Source of the DNA: Conchocele bisecta
Lineage: Eukaryota > Mollusca > Bivalvia > Lucinida > Thyasiridae
Assembly: GCA_029237695.1 (NCBI GenBank)
Contig: CM055265.1
Coordinates: 115,418,067 to 115,482,066, forward strand
Reading direction: 5' to 3'
DNA length: 64,000 nt
Shown: piece by piece, positions 59,701 through 64,000 of the stretch
Layout of the letters: each line of letters begins with the position of its first letter
How positions within the stretch are numbered: the stretch's first letter is position 1
The notes under the pieces: generated by a model
What the model saw: the letters and a program-made list of their open reading frames with translations, nothing else
What the model was told of the DNA's origin: nothing
Database searches by the model: none
Translations under genes and position numbers: made by a program

Positions 59701-61790
59701 ATAAAGATACCACAAATGTTTCAGTGCTTTTTGATACTCACTACTTCTGATTTCAATTGGGTTTTTGGCAATTTTAATTGGATATTTACGCAAATACGCA
59801 CCTTATCTGTAGCTCTGACATACCATAAGGTACATTTTCTTAGACGTCTGCCCATATTGTATATAAGTAATTTAATACGTATAAATGCTTCCGGGTAGAA
59901 GGTGATTGAGCCAATTCGTACCCTTACAGGGGCGGATCCAGAATTTGGGGAACGGGGTGGGGGTGTCTAGTTGCGAAGGTAACTCTTGCAATCTACTCCC
60001 GTACCGTCCGTAGCTAGCTACGGATGGTACGGAAGTAATTGCAAGAGTTACCGTTCGCAACTAGGGGGTTGTCCTATTTTCGAGCTCTTCGAAACTGCAC
60101 TTTCCTGTGTTTTACGGCATTTAAATTCAGACTCCAACTGGTGGTAAACTGTGATCTATGTCAACTCCGGTTGCAACCCCGGACCCCCCCCCCCCCCTCT
60201 CTAGATCCGCCCCTGCCTTAATTATAAGTTACATACACATAAACTTACTGATCTTTCAGTTTAACATCTGCAGCTAACGAAAGTCTCCTGTCTTGTGCAC
60301 TACAATGACAATATGGATATGTACACATGTATGAAGACGTAACATTTATGTCTTTTAATATCTTTGCATTGGCATTATTGAATTGGAACCAAAAATATTA
60401 ATCGCGTCTGAGGCGTTCTGGGTTTCCAAATTTTCTTCGGGGGAGGACCCCGAAACCCTTCGCCCTACGATACGCATCGCGCTTCGCGCTCGCGCGTAAT
60501 TACCCATTTTTAACGAGGGGACCTCGCGCCCCCAATGTCAGCTGCCTTCCGACGCTCCTGCTGATCACAACAGACGCCACAGACACTGTCACATTTTCTC
60601 ACCTAGTGGTCTTTTGCAGCGGGTTTTCCGCTACCGAAAGGCGCCGTCCCTGCAAATGAATTGTAAGAATTTAATCATGATATCCGACTTATCTTGCGGA
60701 GGATCAACTTATTATTATTATTACTGTCTTTTGTCAAGGCCATATCAAATTAACTTACTGAATATCATCTCCACCCGCCCCTAAAAAAAGATAATGCCCG
60801 ATTACTCTTGTATTTATATATATTTGAATAAAAATAATTAAAACAACATTTATCACTAATTATAACAAATGTTAGTAAAAAATACAAGTCTCCCACCCGC
60901 CCCATCGTTTTCCAAAATTCGAATGATATTCAATAAATTAATTTCATATAGCCTAAGGTATGATATTCTTTTACAATTGCGGGGCATTAGACAGCAATGC
61001 GCAGGCTGATCTATGCTAGTTGCAAACATCAATAATTCCAGCACAAAAATATTTACATAATTCCCTAACATTTGATTGGCCCGTAGCACTGCAAGTCTCT
61101 GTCCAAAATTTATATCCCAGTAAACTCCCACGCCGAACCACTTTCCGTAATCGTGAGGCGCAGTTAAAATAATTCTTAAGAAAACGGAAAATAAACACAT
61201 TTTCTTGATGAATTTATTTCAAATGCTGGAATTATAAGGAATGAATGGCGTTTTTGTGGAATTTATCGGGGATATAAACTTGGAAAAGTCGTGGGAATAC
61301 TGGACGAGGCCTTCCGGCCTTCGTCCAGTATTCCCGCGACTTTTCCAAGTTTATACACCGATAAATTCCACAAAAAGGCCATTCATTCCTATAATAAGTC
61401 CACTTGTGTCGTTATGCAGTGGAACCTATCTAAACCGGACACCCTCTAGAGGGGTTCCATTGTAATTAAGCACTCGATGACCAATGTTTATCATTTTCAG
61501 TCATGAACAGACAGGAAAATGAAATAAAGTACACTGAAACCCATCTAAATTAAGCACAATGGGGTTCCCAGGTTATCCGGTTTAGAGGGGTTCCGCTGTA
61601 ATTAAGCACACGATGAACATGTGTTTGTCATTTTCAGTCATGAACAGACAGGACAATGAAATAAAGTACATTGAACCCCATCTAAATTAAGCACAATGTG
61701 GTTTCCACGTGGTGTCCTGTTTAGAGGGGTTCCACTGTGGTTCACTGTTTACAACTCCTGATTAAAATAGTTTACCTTGCCTTCGTCCAT
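35560..61790 (-). CDS. uncharacterised RRx(S/T)-rich, helical protein, whole gene (12 exons, 436 aa predicted)
   Basis: Predicted exons 5'->3': 61790-61776, 60649-60603, 60299-60249, 58776-58529, 55352-55323, 54323-54162, 53954-53902, 53496-53427, 52740-52574, 49706-49603, 47359-47221, 35784-35560. All have GT/AG ends and phases agree throughout; total 1311 nt. I do not recognise the family. The N-terminal half is basic and low complexity, with five RRx(S/T) sites at about residues 10, 28, 149, 160 and 173. The second half is helical: a WHLVEKSVQ/IIHLWYLSLRET segment near 186-220, an acidic helix EEREKLMQLYDMAIDSVERA near 240, and a coiled-coil-like RIEHLEQVLNAL near 340. No signal peptide or membrane segment is seen. 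A cytoskeletal or ciliary role is possible but only a guess. The 162-nt sixth exon can be skipped in frame. Confidence 0.82.
35758..36080 (-). repeat. 93-bp in-frame tandem repeat of exon 12 start plus acceptor
   Basis: Units begin at 35758 (the true exon edge), 35851, 35944 and 36037. Each has a TTGCAG or TAACAG acceptor followed by CRYLRQSM-type codons, and the frame stays open through all. Unit product is 31 aa with IYCARSENPPLKPGVLQIIQ. Confidence 0.88.
36081..36294. mobile_element. R3 TTAA MITE inside a 93-bp unit
   Basis: TTAACCCTTAGCATGCGG to TTGTAAGGGTTAA; unit sequence (AGGTGGGGTTTTCG) resumes directly after. Confidence 0.85.
36295..37709. other. last intron of RRxS gene, no gene seen
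   Basis: Unit remnants to about 36350, then unique AT-rich DNA, a C-run at 37074-37086, and GTCCGTCTGTCTGTC stretches near 37345. Confidence 0.5.
37710..39555 (+). pseudogene. decayed copy of a dispersed invertebrate protein family with a C-terminal CXC (tesmin-like) motif
   Basis: Broken fragments appear in order in different frames: MSFLGCIVQLMQGSGLSELL at 37710; LPFFAAAGHNQTLKSAYVYL near 38198; SQQAEWLLSLSSCAEIN near 38392; FNEDHLLRNIETGV near 38578; VKVDSEAINVYPQLLFQRL near 38755; GDAIWAMG; HVIDCGSLLHRIPWQ near 38910; GKGPALTKV; LPPTSAAAKYHSMRVYLQ near 39260; SFLKTIRCSCKLNCDTKRC near 39421. I recall this order from very many predicted proteins in mollusc and other marine invertebrate genomes. 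Frameshifts, stops (one inside the CXC motif) and missing middle parts show it is dead. Lies within the last intron of the RRxS gene, on the opposite strand. Confidence 0.75.
40150..40300 (-). repeat. two further diverged copies of the 93-bp exon 12 unit
   Basis: CTGCCGCAGATATCCGC at 40150 and CTGTCGCAGATATTTAC at 40254, each followed by the ACCTGCAACAC-type acceptor complement. Confidence 0.75.
40301..40615. mobile_element. R2 TTAA MITE, left part of a split copy
   Basis: TTAAAGGTACATGCCCACTC through TACTAAATGATTAT, where homology stops; continues at 45305. Confidence 0.8.
40616..45304. mobile_element. ~4.7-kb insertion inside an R2 MITE
   Basis: Interrupts R2 between ATGATTAT and TATAGCGGGC. 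Holds the E-box element (41281-41897), a C-run at 42416-42428, GTCAAGGTCAA repeats near 42606, and GTCCGGATAA-type motifs near 44105 and 45281. No transposase recognised, so it may be more than one event. Confidence 0.6.
41281..41897. repeat. E-box-packed repeat with inverted ends
   Basis: Three modules bounded by GTGTACGAACGGGGTCAAAA or its inverse, filled with CAGCTG and CACCTG/CAGGTG (about thirty by eye) spaced by TAAAAATA-type linkers. Confidence 0.85.
45305..45416. mobile_element. R2 TTAA MITE, right part of the split copy
   Basis: TATAGCGGGCACTCGTAA to GTGCATGTACCTTTAA, after which the 93-bp unit sequence resumes (AGGTGAATTTTCGCTTC). Confidence 0.8.
45417..45865 (-). pseudogene. relic duplicate of RRxS exon 12 edge, split by R1
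   Basis: ATCTGCTCCATGTTCGACTT at 45483 matches exon 12 beyond the 93-bp unit; continues after R1 with CTGCACTGCAGTACCTACAA. So a longer copy of the exon once stood here. Confidence 0.75.
45521..45817. mobile_element. R1 hairpin MITE in exon 12 relic
   Basis: GTAGCCGATTTCACC to GTGAAATAGGCTAC, inserted between GATATCA and TGCAC of the exon relic. Confidence 0.82.
45892..46425. mobile_element. R2 TTAA MITE
   Basis: TTAAAGGTACATGCCCACTC to GTGGGCATGTACCTTCAA; right TTAA mutated. Confidence 0.78.
46612..46829. repeat. R7 minisatellite element
   Basis: Eight or so GAACGAATTGTTATTTCGTGG units, A-run, then GTCCCCTGCGGGGCTCCGTAG. Confidence 0.78.
46830..47220. other. intron sequence, nothing recognised
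   Basis: Unique AT-rich DNA upstream of exon 11's donor side. Confidence 0.4.
47221..47359 (-). CDS. RRxS gene exon 11, coiled-coil-like
   Basis: Acceptor TATTTCAG, donor GTAATG, phases 2 to 0; residues about 316-362 with NRAQKRRIEHLEQVLNAL and HAYGPPEFEPAK. An R8 element begins about 10 bp upstream of the acceptor AG. Confidence 0.85.
47371..47606. mobile_element. R8 element abutting exon 11
   Basis: Starts GGGGCCCGTTTCACTAAACT; central GGATTTACATTTATTGATCA hairpin. Confidence 0.78.
47607..48150. other. intron sequence, nothing recognised
   Basis: No repeat family or exon identified. Confidence 0.4.
48151..48414. mobile_element. R9 hairpin element
   Basis: Full copy, same orientation as at 32656. 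Confidence 0.82.
48519..48552. repeat. (CCGT)n microsatellite
   Basis: Several CCGT units with CTGT variants. Confidence 0.7.
48700..49098. mobile_element. R8 elements, half plus full copy
   Basis: Half copy to 48775, then full copy 48776-49098 with an extra internal repeat of the TAAATGTAAATCCA arm. Confidence 0.7.
49603..49706 (-). CDS. RRxS gene exon 10
   Basis: Tenth exon by order. Acceptor CGATTTAG, donor GTATGT, phases 0 to 2; encodes ARSRSLSHGPGAGLDF and LKDLETILNDARVHAA. Confidence 0.82.
49710..50470. other. intron sequence, no exon seen
   Basis: Short CGCGCAA-rich inverted patch near 50030-50075; otherwise AT-rich. Confidence 0.4.
50471..50976. mobile_element. R2 TTAA MITE, complete
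   Basis: TTAAAGGTACATGCCCACTC to GGCCCGTACCTTTAA with TTAA at both ends. Confidence 0.83.
51143..51540. mobile_element. R6 long inverted repeat
   Basis: Third R6 copy; central CGATTTCCGTGTCGGAGACA hairpin. Confidence 0.8.
51771..52196. repeat. tandem copies of sequence flanking exon 8b donor, with R12 fragment
   Basis: GTGAACAGTGTTTTGGTATA occurs at 51773 and 52110; TATCGCCACCCGTGGA at 52078 and 52161 matches 52537 beside the donor. R12-like GGGGCGGATCCAGGA at 51801 lies in the first copy. Confidence 0.75.
52195..52536. mobile_element. R4 hairpin between duplicated flanks
   Basis: Palindrome near 52470; flanked on both sides by AGAAATATACCACCATA-containing duplicates. Confidence 0.78.
52574..52740 (-). 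CDS. RRxS gene exon 8b, acidic helix
   Basis: Acceptor CATTACAG, donor GTATGT, phases 1 to 0; residues about 226-281 with SINIDPSVAASDDKEEREK and MAIDSVERAEGVNLM. The intron sequence just past the donor is tandemly duplicated and split by transposons. Confidence 0.85.
53101..53405. mobile_element. R1 hairpin MITE beside exon 8a
   Basis: Complete copy ending GAAATGGGCTACA, 22 bp from the donor. Confidence 0.83.
53427..53496 (-). CDS. RRxS gene exon 8a (70 nt)
   Basis: Acceptor TTCCCAG, donor GTAAAC, phases 0 to 1; encodes QRIIHLWYLSLRETANILQD. An internal TTTTACAG could give a shorter 13-nt version with the same phase. R1 MITE ends only 22 bp past the donor. Confidence 0.72.
53902..53954 (-). 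CDS. RRxS gene exon 7
   Basis: Acceptor TTCTAG, donor GTAGCT, phases 1 to 0; encodes TGWHLVEKSVQSVVRVK, likely amphipathic helix. Confidence 0.75.
54162..54323 (-). CDS. RRxS gene exon 6, 162-nt in-frame cassette with three RRx(S/T) sites
   Basis: Acceptor ATTGCAG, strong donor GTAAGT, phases 1 and 1, 54 codons. Contains GGRRSTVADVPHDRRLSP and ARRHTVADLHTPVPER. The style matches exons 2-3. Exon 5 ends and exon 7 begins in phase 1, so it fits as a cassette. A weaker later donor (GTAAAC near 54129) is possible but would break phase. Confidence 0.7.
54700..55022. other. AT-rich region with ACGTGATA/ACGAGATAAA motifs
   Basis: Repeated short motifs on both strands suggest an old element; ends not identified. 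Confidence 0.4.
55050..55206. repeat. R10 foldback element
   Basis: Arms GGTTGAAGTAACGGACCGAG and inverse around a short A/T loop. Confidence 0.82.
55323..55352 (-). CDS. RRxS gene exon 5, 30-nt micro-exon
   Basis: Encodes MKRLASKKS between acceptor TTTCAG and donor GTAATA; phases 1 and 1, so skippable without frameshift. Supported mainly by phase fit and basic composition. Confidence 0.65.
55568..55639. repeat. R11 minimal hairpin
   Basis: ACAGTGTAACCTCTCTAAAC through CCCTGGGATATCCCCAGGG to its inverse. Confidence 0.8.
55807..56314. mobile_element. R2 TTAA MITE
   Basis: Full body; left TTAA mutated to GTAA, right TTAA intact. Confidence 0.78.
56472..56872. mobile_element. R5 hairpin element
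   Basis: Complete, centre near 56660. Confidence 0.8.
56873..57310. other. intron sequence, no exon seen
   Basis: Short open frames on both strands near 57020-57200 without recognisable features. Confidence 0.4.
57311..57574. mobile_element. R9 hairpin element, opposite orientation
   Basis: Starts TTATCCCGTCAACACAG; otherwise as at 48151. Confidence 0.82.
57767..58047. mobile_element. R12 element (hAT-like ends) with C-run
   Basis: Ends GGGGCGGATCCAG and CAGATCCGCCCC; long C run at 57849-57875 and (CA)n. The hAT link is inferred from the end sequence only. Confidence 0.65.
58066..58468. mobile_element. R2 TTAA MITE, internally shortened
   Basis: TTAAAGGTACATGTCCACTC to GGGCATGTAC; lies 32 bp past exon 4's donor side. 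Confidence 0.75.
58529..58776 (-). CDS. RRxS gene exon 4, Ser/Thr-rich
   Basis: Largest internal exon, residues about 38-120: SKLFDFEKKRPRSRRQLQAD then a Ser/Thr/His-rich stretch ending VLTDGHNPPG. Acceptor TACATAG, donor GTGAGT, phases 2 to 1. Confidence 0.85.
58810..58920. mobile_element. R3 MITE, left half
   Basis: TTAACCCTGAGACCGCTACT, cut off after CAGAATCATTTCC. Confidence 0.72.
59050..59302. mobile_element. R5 element, left end lost
   Basis: Central palindrome and right half; preceded by a separate TTTATCGCC/GGCGATAAA foldback at 58945-59040. Confidence 0.75.
59310..59930. repeat. tandem duplicate of R5 plus flank and R12 start
   Basis: The block CATACCATAAGGTACATTTTC ... GGGGCGGATCCAG occurs at 59303-59435 and 59818-59945, with an R5 copy (59550-59817) in between; G-run at 59440-59470. 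A segmental duplication of about 515 bp. Confidence 0.75.
59931..60217. mobile_element. R12 element holding an R13 foldback
   Basis: CAGGGGCGGATCCAG to CTAGATCCGCCCCTG; R13 palindrome (CTAGTTGCGAAGGTAACTC and inverse) at 59969-60063; C-run at 60184-60197. Confidence 0.72.
60249..60299 (-). CDS. RRxS gene exon 3
   Basis: Acceptor CATTGTAG, donor GTAAGT, 51 nt, phases 2 and 2; encodes SAQDRRLSLAADVKLKD. It parallels exon 2 (RRLS then V/L-A), suggesting an internal repeat. Confidence 0.78.
60303..60602. other. intron 2 sequence with GC-rich patch
   Basis: CGCGCTTCGCGCTCGCGCG near 60478; no exon found. Confidence 0.45.
60603..60649 (-). CDS. RRxS gene exon 2
   Basis: Acceptor TTTGCAG, donor GTGAGA, phases 0 to 2; encodes GRRLSVAENPLQKTT. 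First of the RRxS sites. Confidence 0.75.
61029..61398. mobile_element. R4 hairpin element
   Basis: Complete with side arm and palindrome near 61320. Confidence 0.8.
61416..61738. mobile_element. R11 elements, tandemly repeated
   Basis: Two direct ~125-bp units (TTTTCAGTCATGAACAGACA at 61494 and 61632) between GCAGTGGAACC and GGGTTCCACTG ends. Confidence 0.72.
61776..61790 (-). CDS. RRxS gene exon 1 (start codon, MDEGK)
   Basis: ATG at 61790-61788 followed by five codons and donor GTAAAC, phase 0, which joins exon 2 in frame. Chosen because it is the first in-frame ATG with a donor upstream of exon 2. A more upstream non-coding exon cannot be excluded. Confidence 0.65.
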
Positions 61791-61900
61791 AGATGATTCT
61801 GTCTTGATGTCTGGCTATTGTGTTACTGGCAGTTACCTTTCTTGGCGAACGTCACGTCGTTGCTATGTGAACAAAGTGACGTAACGCGCATGACGTTGGA
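61791..61900 (-). promoter_or_regulatory. putative promoter-proximal region of RRxS gene
   Basis: Directly upstream of the start codon are three TGACG-type CRE half-sites (near 61849, 61877, 61891) and GTTGCTATGTGAAC at 61859-61872. The latter differs at one position from the RFX X-box pattern RYYNYYATRRNRAC. Function is inferred only. Confidence 0.3.
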
Positions 61901-62046
61901 TTCCTTTGTGATTCGGCATAGTGAAAATGGGCCAAACGTACACAAACGACCCGTGGTGAAATTCAAGCGTAAGATAGAATAGTTGCATACATTATGGTAA
62001 ACGTACCTGTTACAATTTTAATAACGTCAAAGTTGAACATCCGAGT

Positions 62047-62270
62047 GGAATTGTAGCCGAGAGGTTACGACCTCCGACTATCACTCTGGCGGCCAGTGTT
62101 CGATCCTCGATCCCGGCACTGGAGTTTATGAAATACAATTGTATTTCCCGCTCTATCAGCTGGTTCTACCCGTGTGTGCTATATAGCGGCTTGATCCGAG
62201 CGTATTTAAGAGCCAATTGAGACCCTTTTAAAAAGCAAGCAACACAAACAACAAACAAGTTGTACTTGTA
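62047..62270 (+). mobile_element. tRNA-derived SINE
   Basis: A-box-like TAGCCGAGAGGTTA at 62056 and B-box-like GTTCGATCC at 62098 at tRNA-like spacing, followed by a non-tRNA body and an A-rich end (AACACAAACAACAAACAA). It cannot fold as a complete tRNA by eye. Confidence 0.6.
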
Positions 62271-62494
62271 TGTTTTGCAAGAAATATATGTTCACACAGC
62301 TCGACATTATCTGGCGTGTGATGAACATTGAACATACCAGTTTGAGCCTAAAGAAACATGAGCCTGTTTATCTTCACAGTAACGTCAGACTTTATAATTT
62401 TCAGTCATAAATTGATCATTTTTGAAATTCACATTTTGTCATGATCTGCATTGATCGCGATTTCATCAATGAAACACCCATCAATTCATGCTGC

Positions 62495-63041
62495 TTAATC
62501 GGCCCTCACATATCAGCCGGCCTCCGCGCGATTTTTCTAATCGCAGGAGTCGCCGGGAGATTTAGAGCCCGTGGATGAATCGGGCGAATTTCATGTCTGC
62601 GACGTGTGCCCTCACATATTAGACGGAGCCCGGGCGGTGCCCTTTGAACATTGTATCGCAGTGGAGACAGTGCACCCGCTAGGGCGTCGGCCGGACGCCG
62701 CTAGATAAGCTGGCGGACGCCGGCTGATCAAAGAACAGATCGGTAGGCGTCCTGGCGGGATCCGTGAGGGGGCCGTGAGGGGGCCGTGAGGCTATCGTAT
62801 GGTGGCCGTGAGGGACCCGTGAAAATCCCACGGCGCCCGGCGGATTTTTTTTCAATAATTTTCGTCAAAATCTTCATGCCTCCAGATCACTGGTCGGTTT
62901 CCGGCAGGCCACCGGGCGGGTCCCTAGAAACGTGTCTACGGGCTTGCCACGACCTAAAATCGCGCTTGGAAAATCGCAGATTTGGGAGTCAGGTTTTAGG
63001 AGTCGCGCGGGCGCCTCGACCGATATGTGAGGGCCGCTTAA
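62495..63041. mobile_element. GC-rich TTAA-flanked element, ~547 bp
   Basis: TTAATCGGCCCTCACATAT at left, ATATGTGAGGGCCGCTTAA at right. Interior far more GC-rich than surroundings, with GGGGCCGTGAG repeats at 62767-62820. The open frame at 62786 is probably chance. Confidence 0.75.
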
Positions 63042-63725
63042 CCAGCAATATAGATCGTTACCAGGCGAAGTATTGTGTGATTTGATCAGGAGCTACACTG
63101 TACGTGTGATGAACTTTGAACCTAACAGCTTGAACCTAAAGCAAGTGCGTGGTTATATTACAGTCTGATCAGGGTCTACTCTTTTAACTAATTGCTCAGT
63201 CATACATTTGATCCCTTTTTATATTTACATTTGTTTGTGATATGTGACTGGAGAAATGGTTCGTATGAGAATGTGCGACCAAACTAGCATGTGCACCATT
63301 CCATTAATGGAATCGGAAATTTGTAATTCCTATGGTAAGATTTTTATCTTCAGGAATGGAATAATTGTGTTACTTTATAGTTTATTGAGTTGTTTTGTTT
63401 GAAAATTGCTGTTCCACTGAATGAACGAATCACATGCCGTTATATACTTGTTGTTCCGAAACTAATTGATCAAGGCCTGGGTCAAACAAATCTACACATA
63501 TCATTGATCTGAATCAACGCTAGTCAAAAATGATCTAAGGGACTGTTTACTAAATAGTATTATTTTGATAAATTATTTACTTCGGCCAGAGACATAAATA
63601 CTATACAACAAAATCCATGCTTCGGCTGAAATATGATTAGTAAATAAAGACACACTAGAAGTTGTGGTGACTCGATAAGTCAACGCGGGGATATCAACAA
63701 CAACAACATTAGAAACAGAAACAAC

Positions 63726-63950
63726 ATGGCTGCCTCCATGTTACATAAAGGTCTCCGCCAACTTGCTCGTCATGTTTTAAAGAACGACGCTAGTATTCAG
63801 GTCCAGCCTGTTAGGAAAACATTTTACAGAAAGCATAGAGGAAAATCCATCGAGGATTCTACGTCATGGCAACAAAGAATAGATGGTATTACTTATTTTA
63901 CGGGCGGAATTATGATATTTTTCAACTTACCATTTGTCGGACAGGAATAA
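63726..63950 (+). CDS. small 74-aa protein, possibly mitochondrial membrane protein
   Basis: Complete open frame with a good start context (ACAACATGG) and TAA stop. The N-terminus MAASMLHKGLRQLARHVLKN is basic and amphipathic like a mitochondrial targeting sequence. A hydrophobic stretch ITYFTGGIMIFFNLPFVG lies near the C-terminus. The layout resembles small respiratory-complex accessory subunits, but I cannot name it. It lies 1.9 kb from, and diverges from, the RRxS gene. It may be a single exon, or more exons may lie upstream. Confidence 0.6.
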   Translation: MAASMLHKGLRQLARHVLKNDASIQVQPVRKTFYRKHRGKSIEDSTSWQQRIDGITYFTGGIMIFFNLPFVGQE

Positions 63951-64000
63951 TGGTCGGATGGAAATTATTTAGGTTTAGTTTAAACACTTAAAACAAGTGA

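Noticed and set aside
60856..61200. 114-codon frame with [13 protein letters not shown] text, also near 8941
   Set aside because: R4 element sequence read in one frame.
62047..62120. possible tRNA gene
   Set aside because: A- and B-box-like sequences are present but no cloverleaf closes; fits a SINE head.
62786..63085. 99-codon frame in the GC-rich element
   Set aside because: Extends past the element end and has no recognisable features; GC-rich DNA has few stops.

Overview
The window looks like nuclear DNA from an animal, most likely a bivalve mollusc (inference). Supporting signs are AT-rich sequence, long introns with GT/AG junctions, very many short hairpin transposons (MITEs), tRNA-derived SINEs, and a decayed copy of a repetitive protein family I know from mollusc and other marine invertebrate genomes. 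I see no bacterial genes, rRNA, bona fide tRNA or CRISPR array. No intact transposase was recognised.

Two multi-exon genes, both on the minus strand, fill most of the window. (1) From 28198 down to 5699 is a complete POGLUT2/POGLUT3 (KDELC-type) protein O-glucosyltransferase of 519 residues: signal peptide, filamin-type domain, CAP10/GT90 catalytic domain and a C-terminal HDEL on its own seven-codon exon. Every junction has GT/AG and the reading phase closes throughout. Its sixth coding exon exists in two homologous versions of identical length (238 nt, same phases) at 18878-19115 and 16398-16635. This is the signature of mutually exclusive exons and is the best candidate for a new regulated system here. 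(2) From 61790 down to 35560 is a 12-exon gene for a predicted 436-residue protein (382 without one cassette exon) that I do not recognise. It has five RRx(S/T) sites and helical, coiled-coil-like segments. Its last exon is preceded by three in-frame 93-bp copies of its own 3' splice site and first codons. A short plus-strand gene (63726-63950) encodes a 74-residue protein that looks mitochondrial.

Between and inside the genes are more than a dozen MITE/foldback families (named R1-R13 below), two SINEs, a 113-bp perfect palindrome, a GC-rich TTAA-flanked element, an element packed with about thirty E-boxes, G/C homopolymer runs and several minisatellites. A recurring theme is tandem duplication of exon edges, later invaded by MITEs: exon 3 of the glucosyltransferase gene, and exons 8 and 12 of the second gene. 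One MITE in the second gene is split by a 4.7-kb insertion.

Layout: 1-5.7 kb, repeats downstream of the glucosyltransferase gene; 5.7-28.2 kb, that gene; 28.2-35.5 kb, intergenic repeats; 35.5-61.8 kb, the second gene, with a transposon-like pseudogene at 37.7-39.6 kb inside its last intron; 61.8-63.7 kb, its upstream region, with a SINE and a GC-rich element; 63.7-64 kb, the small gene.
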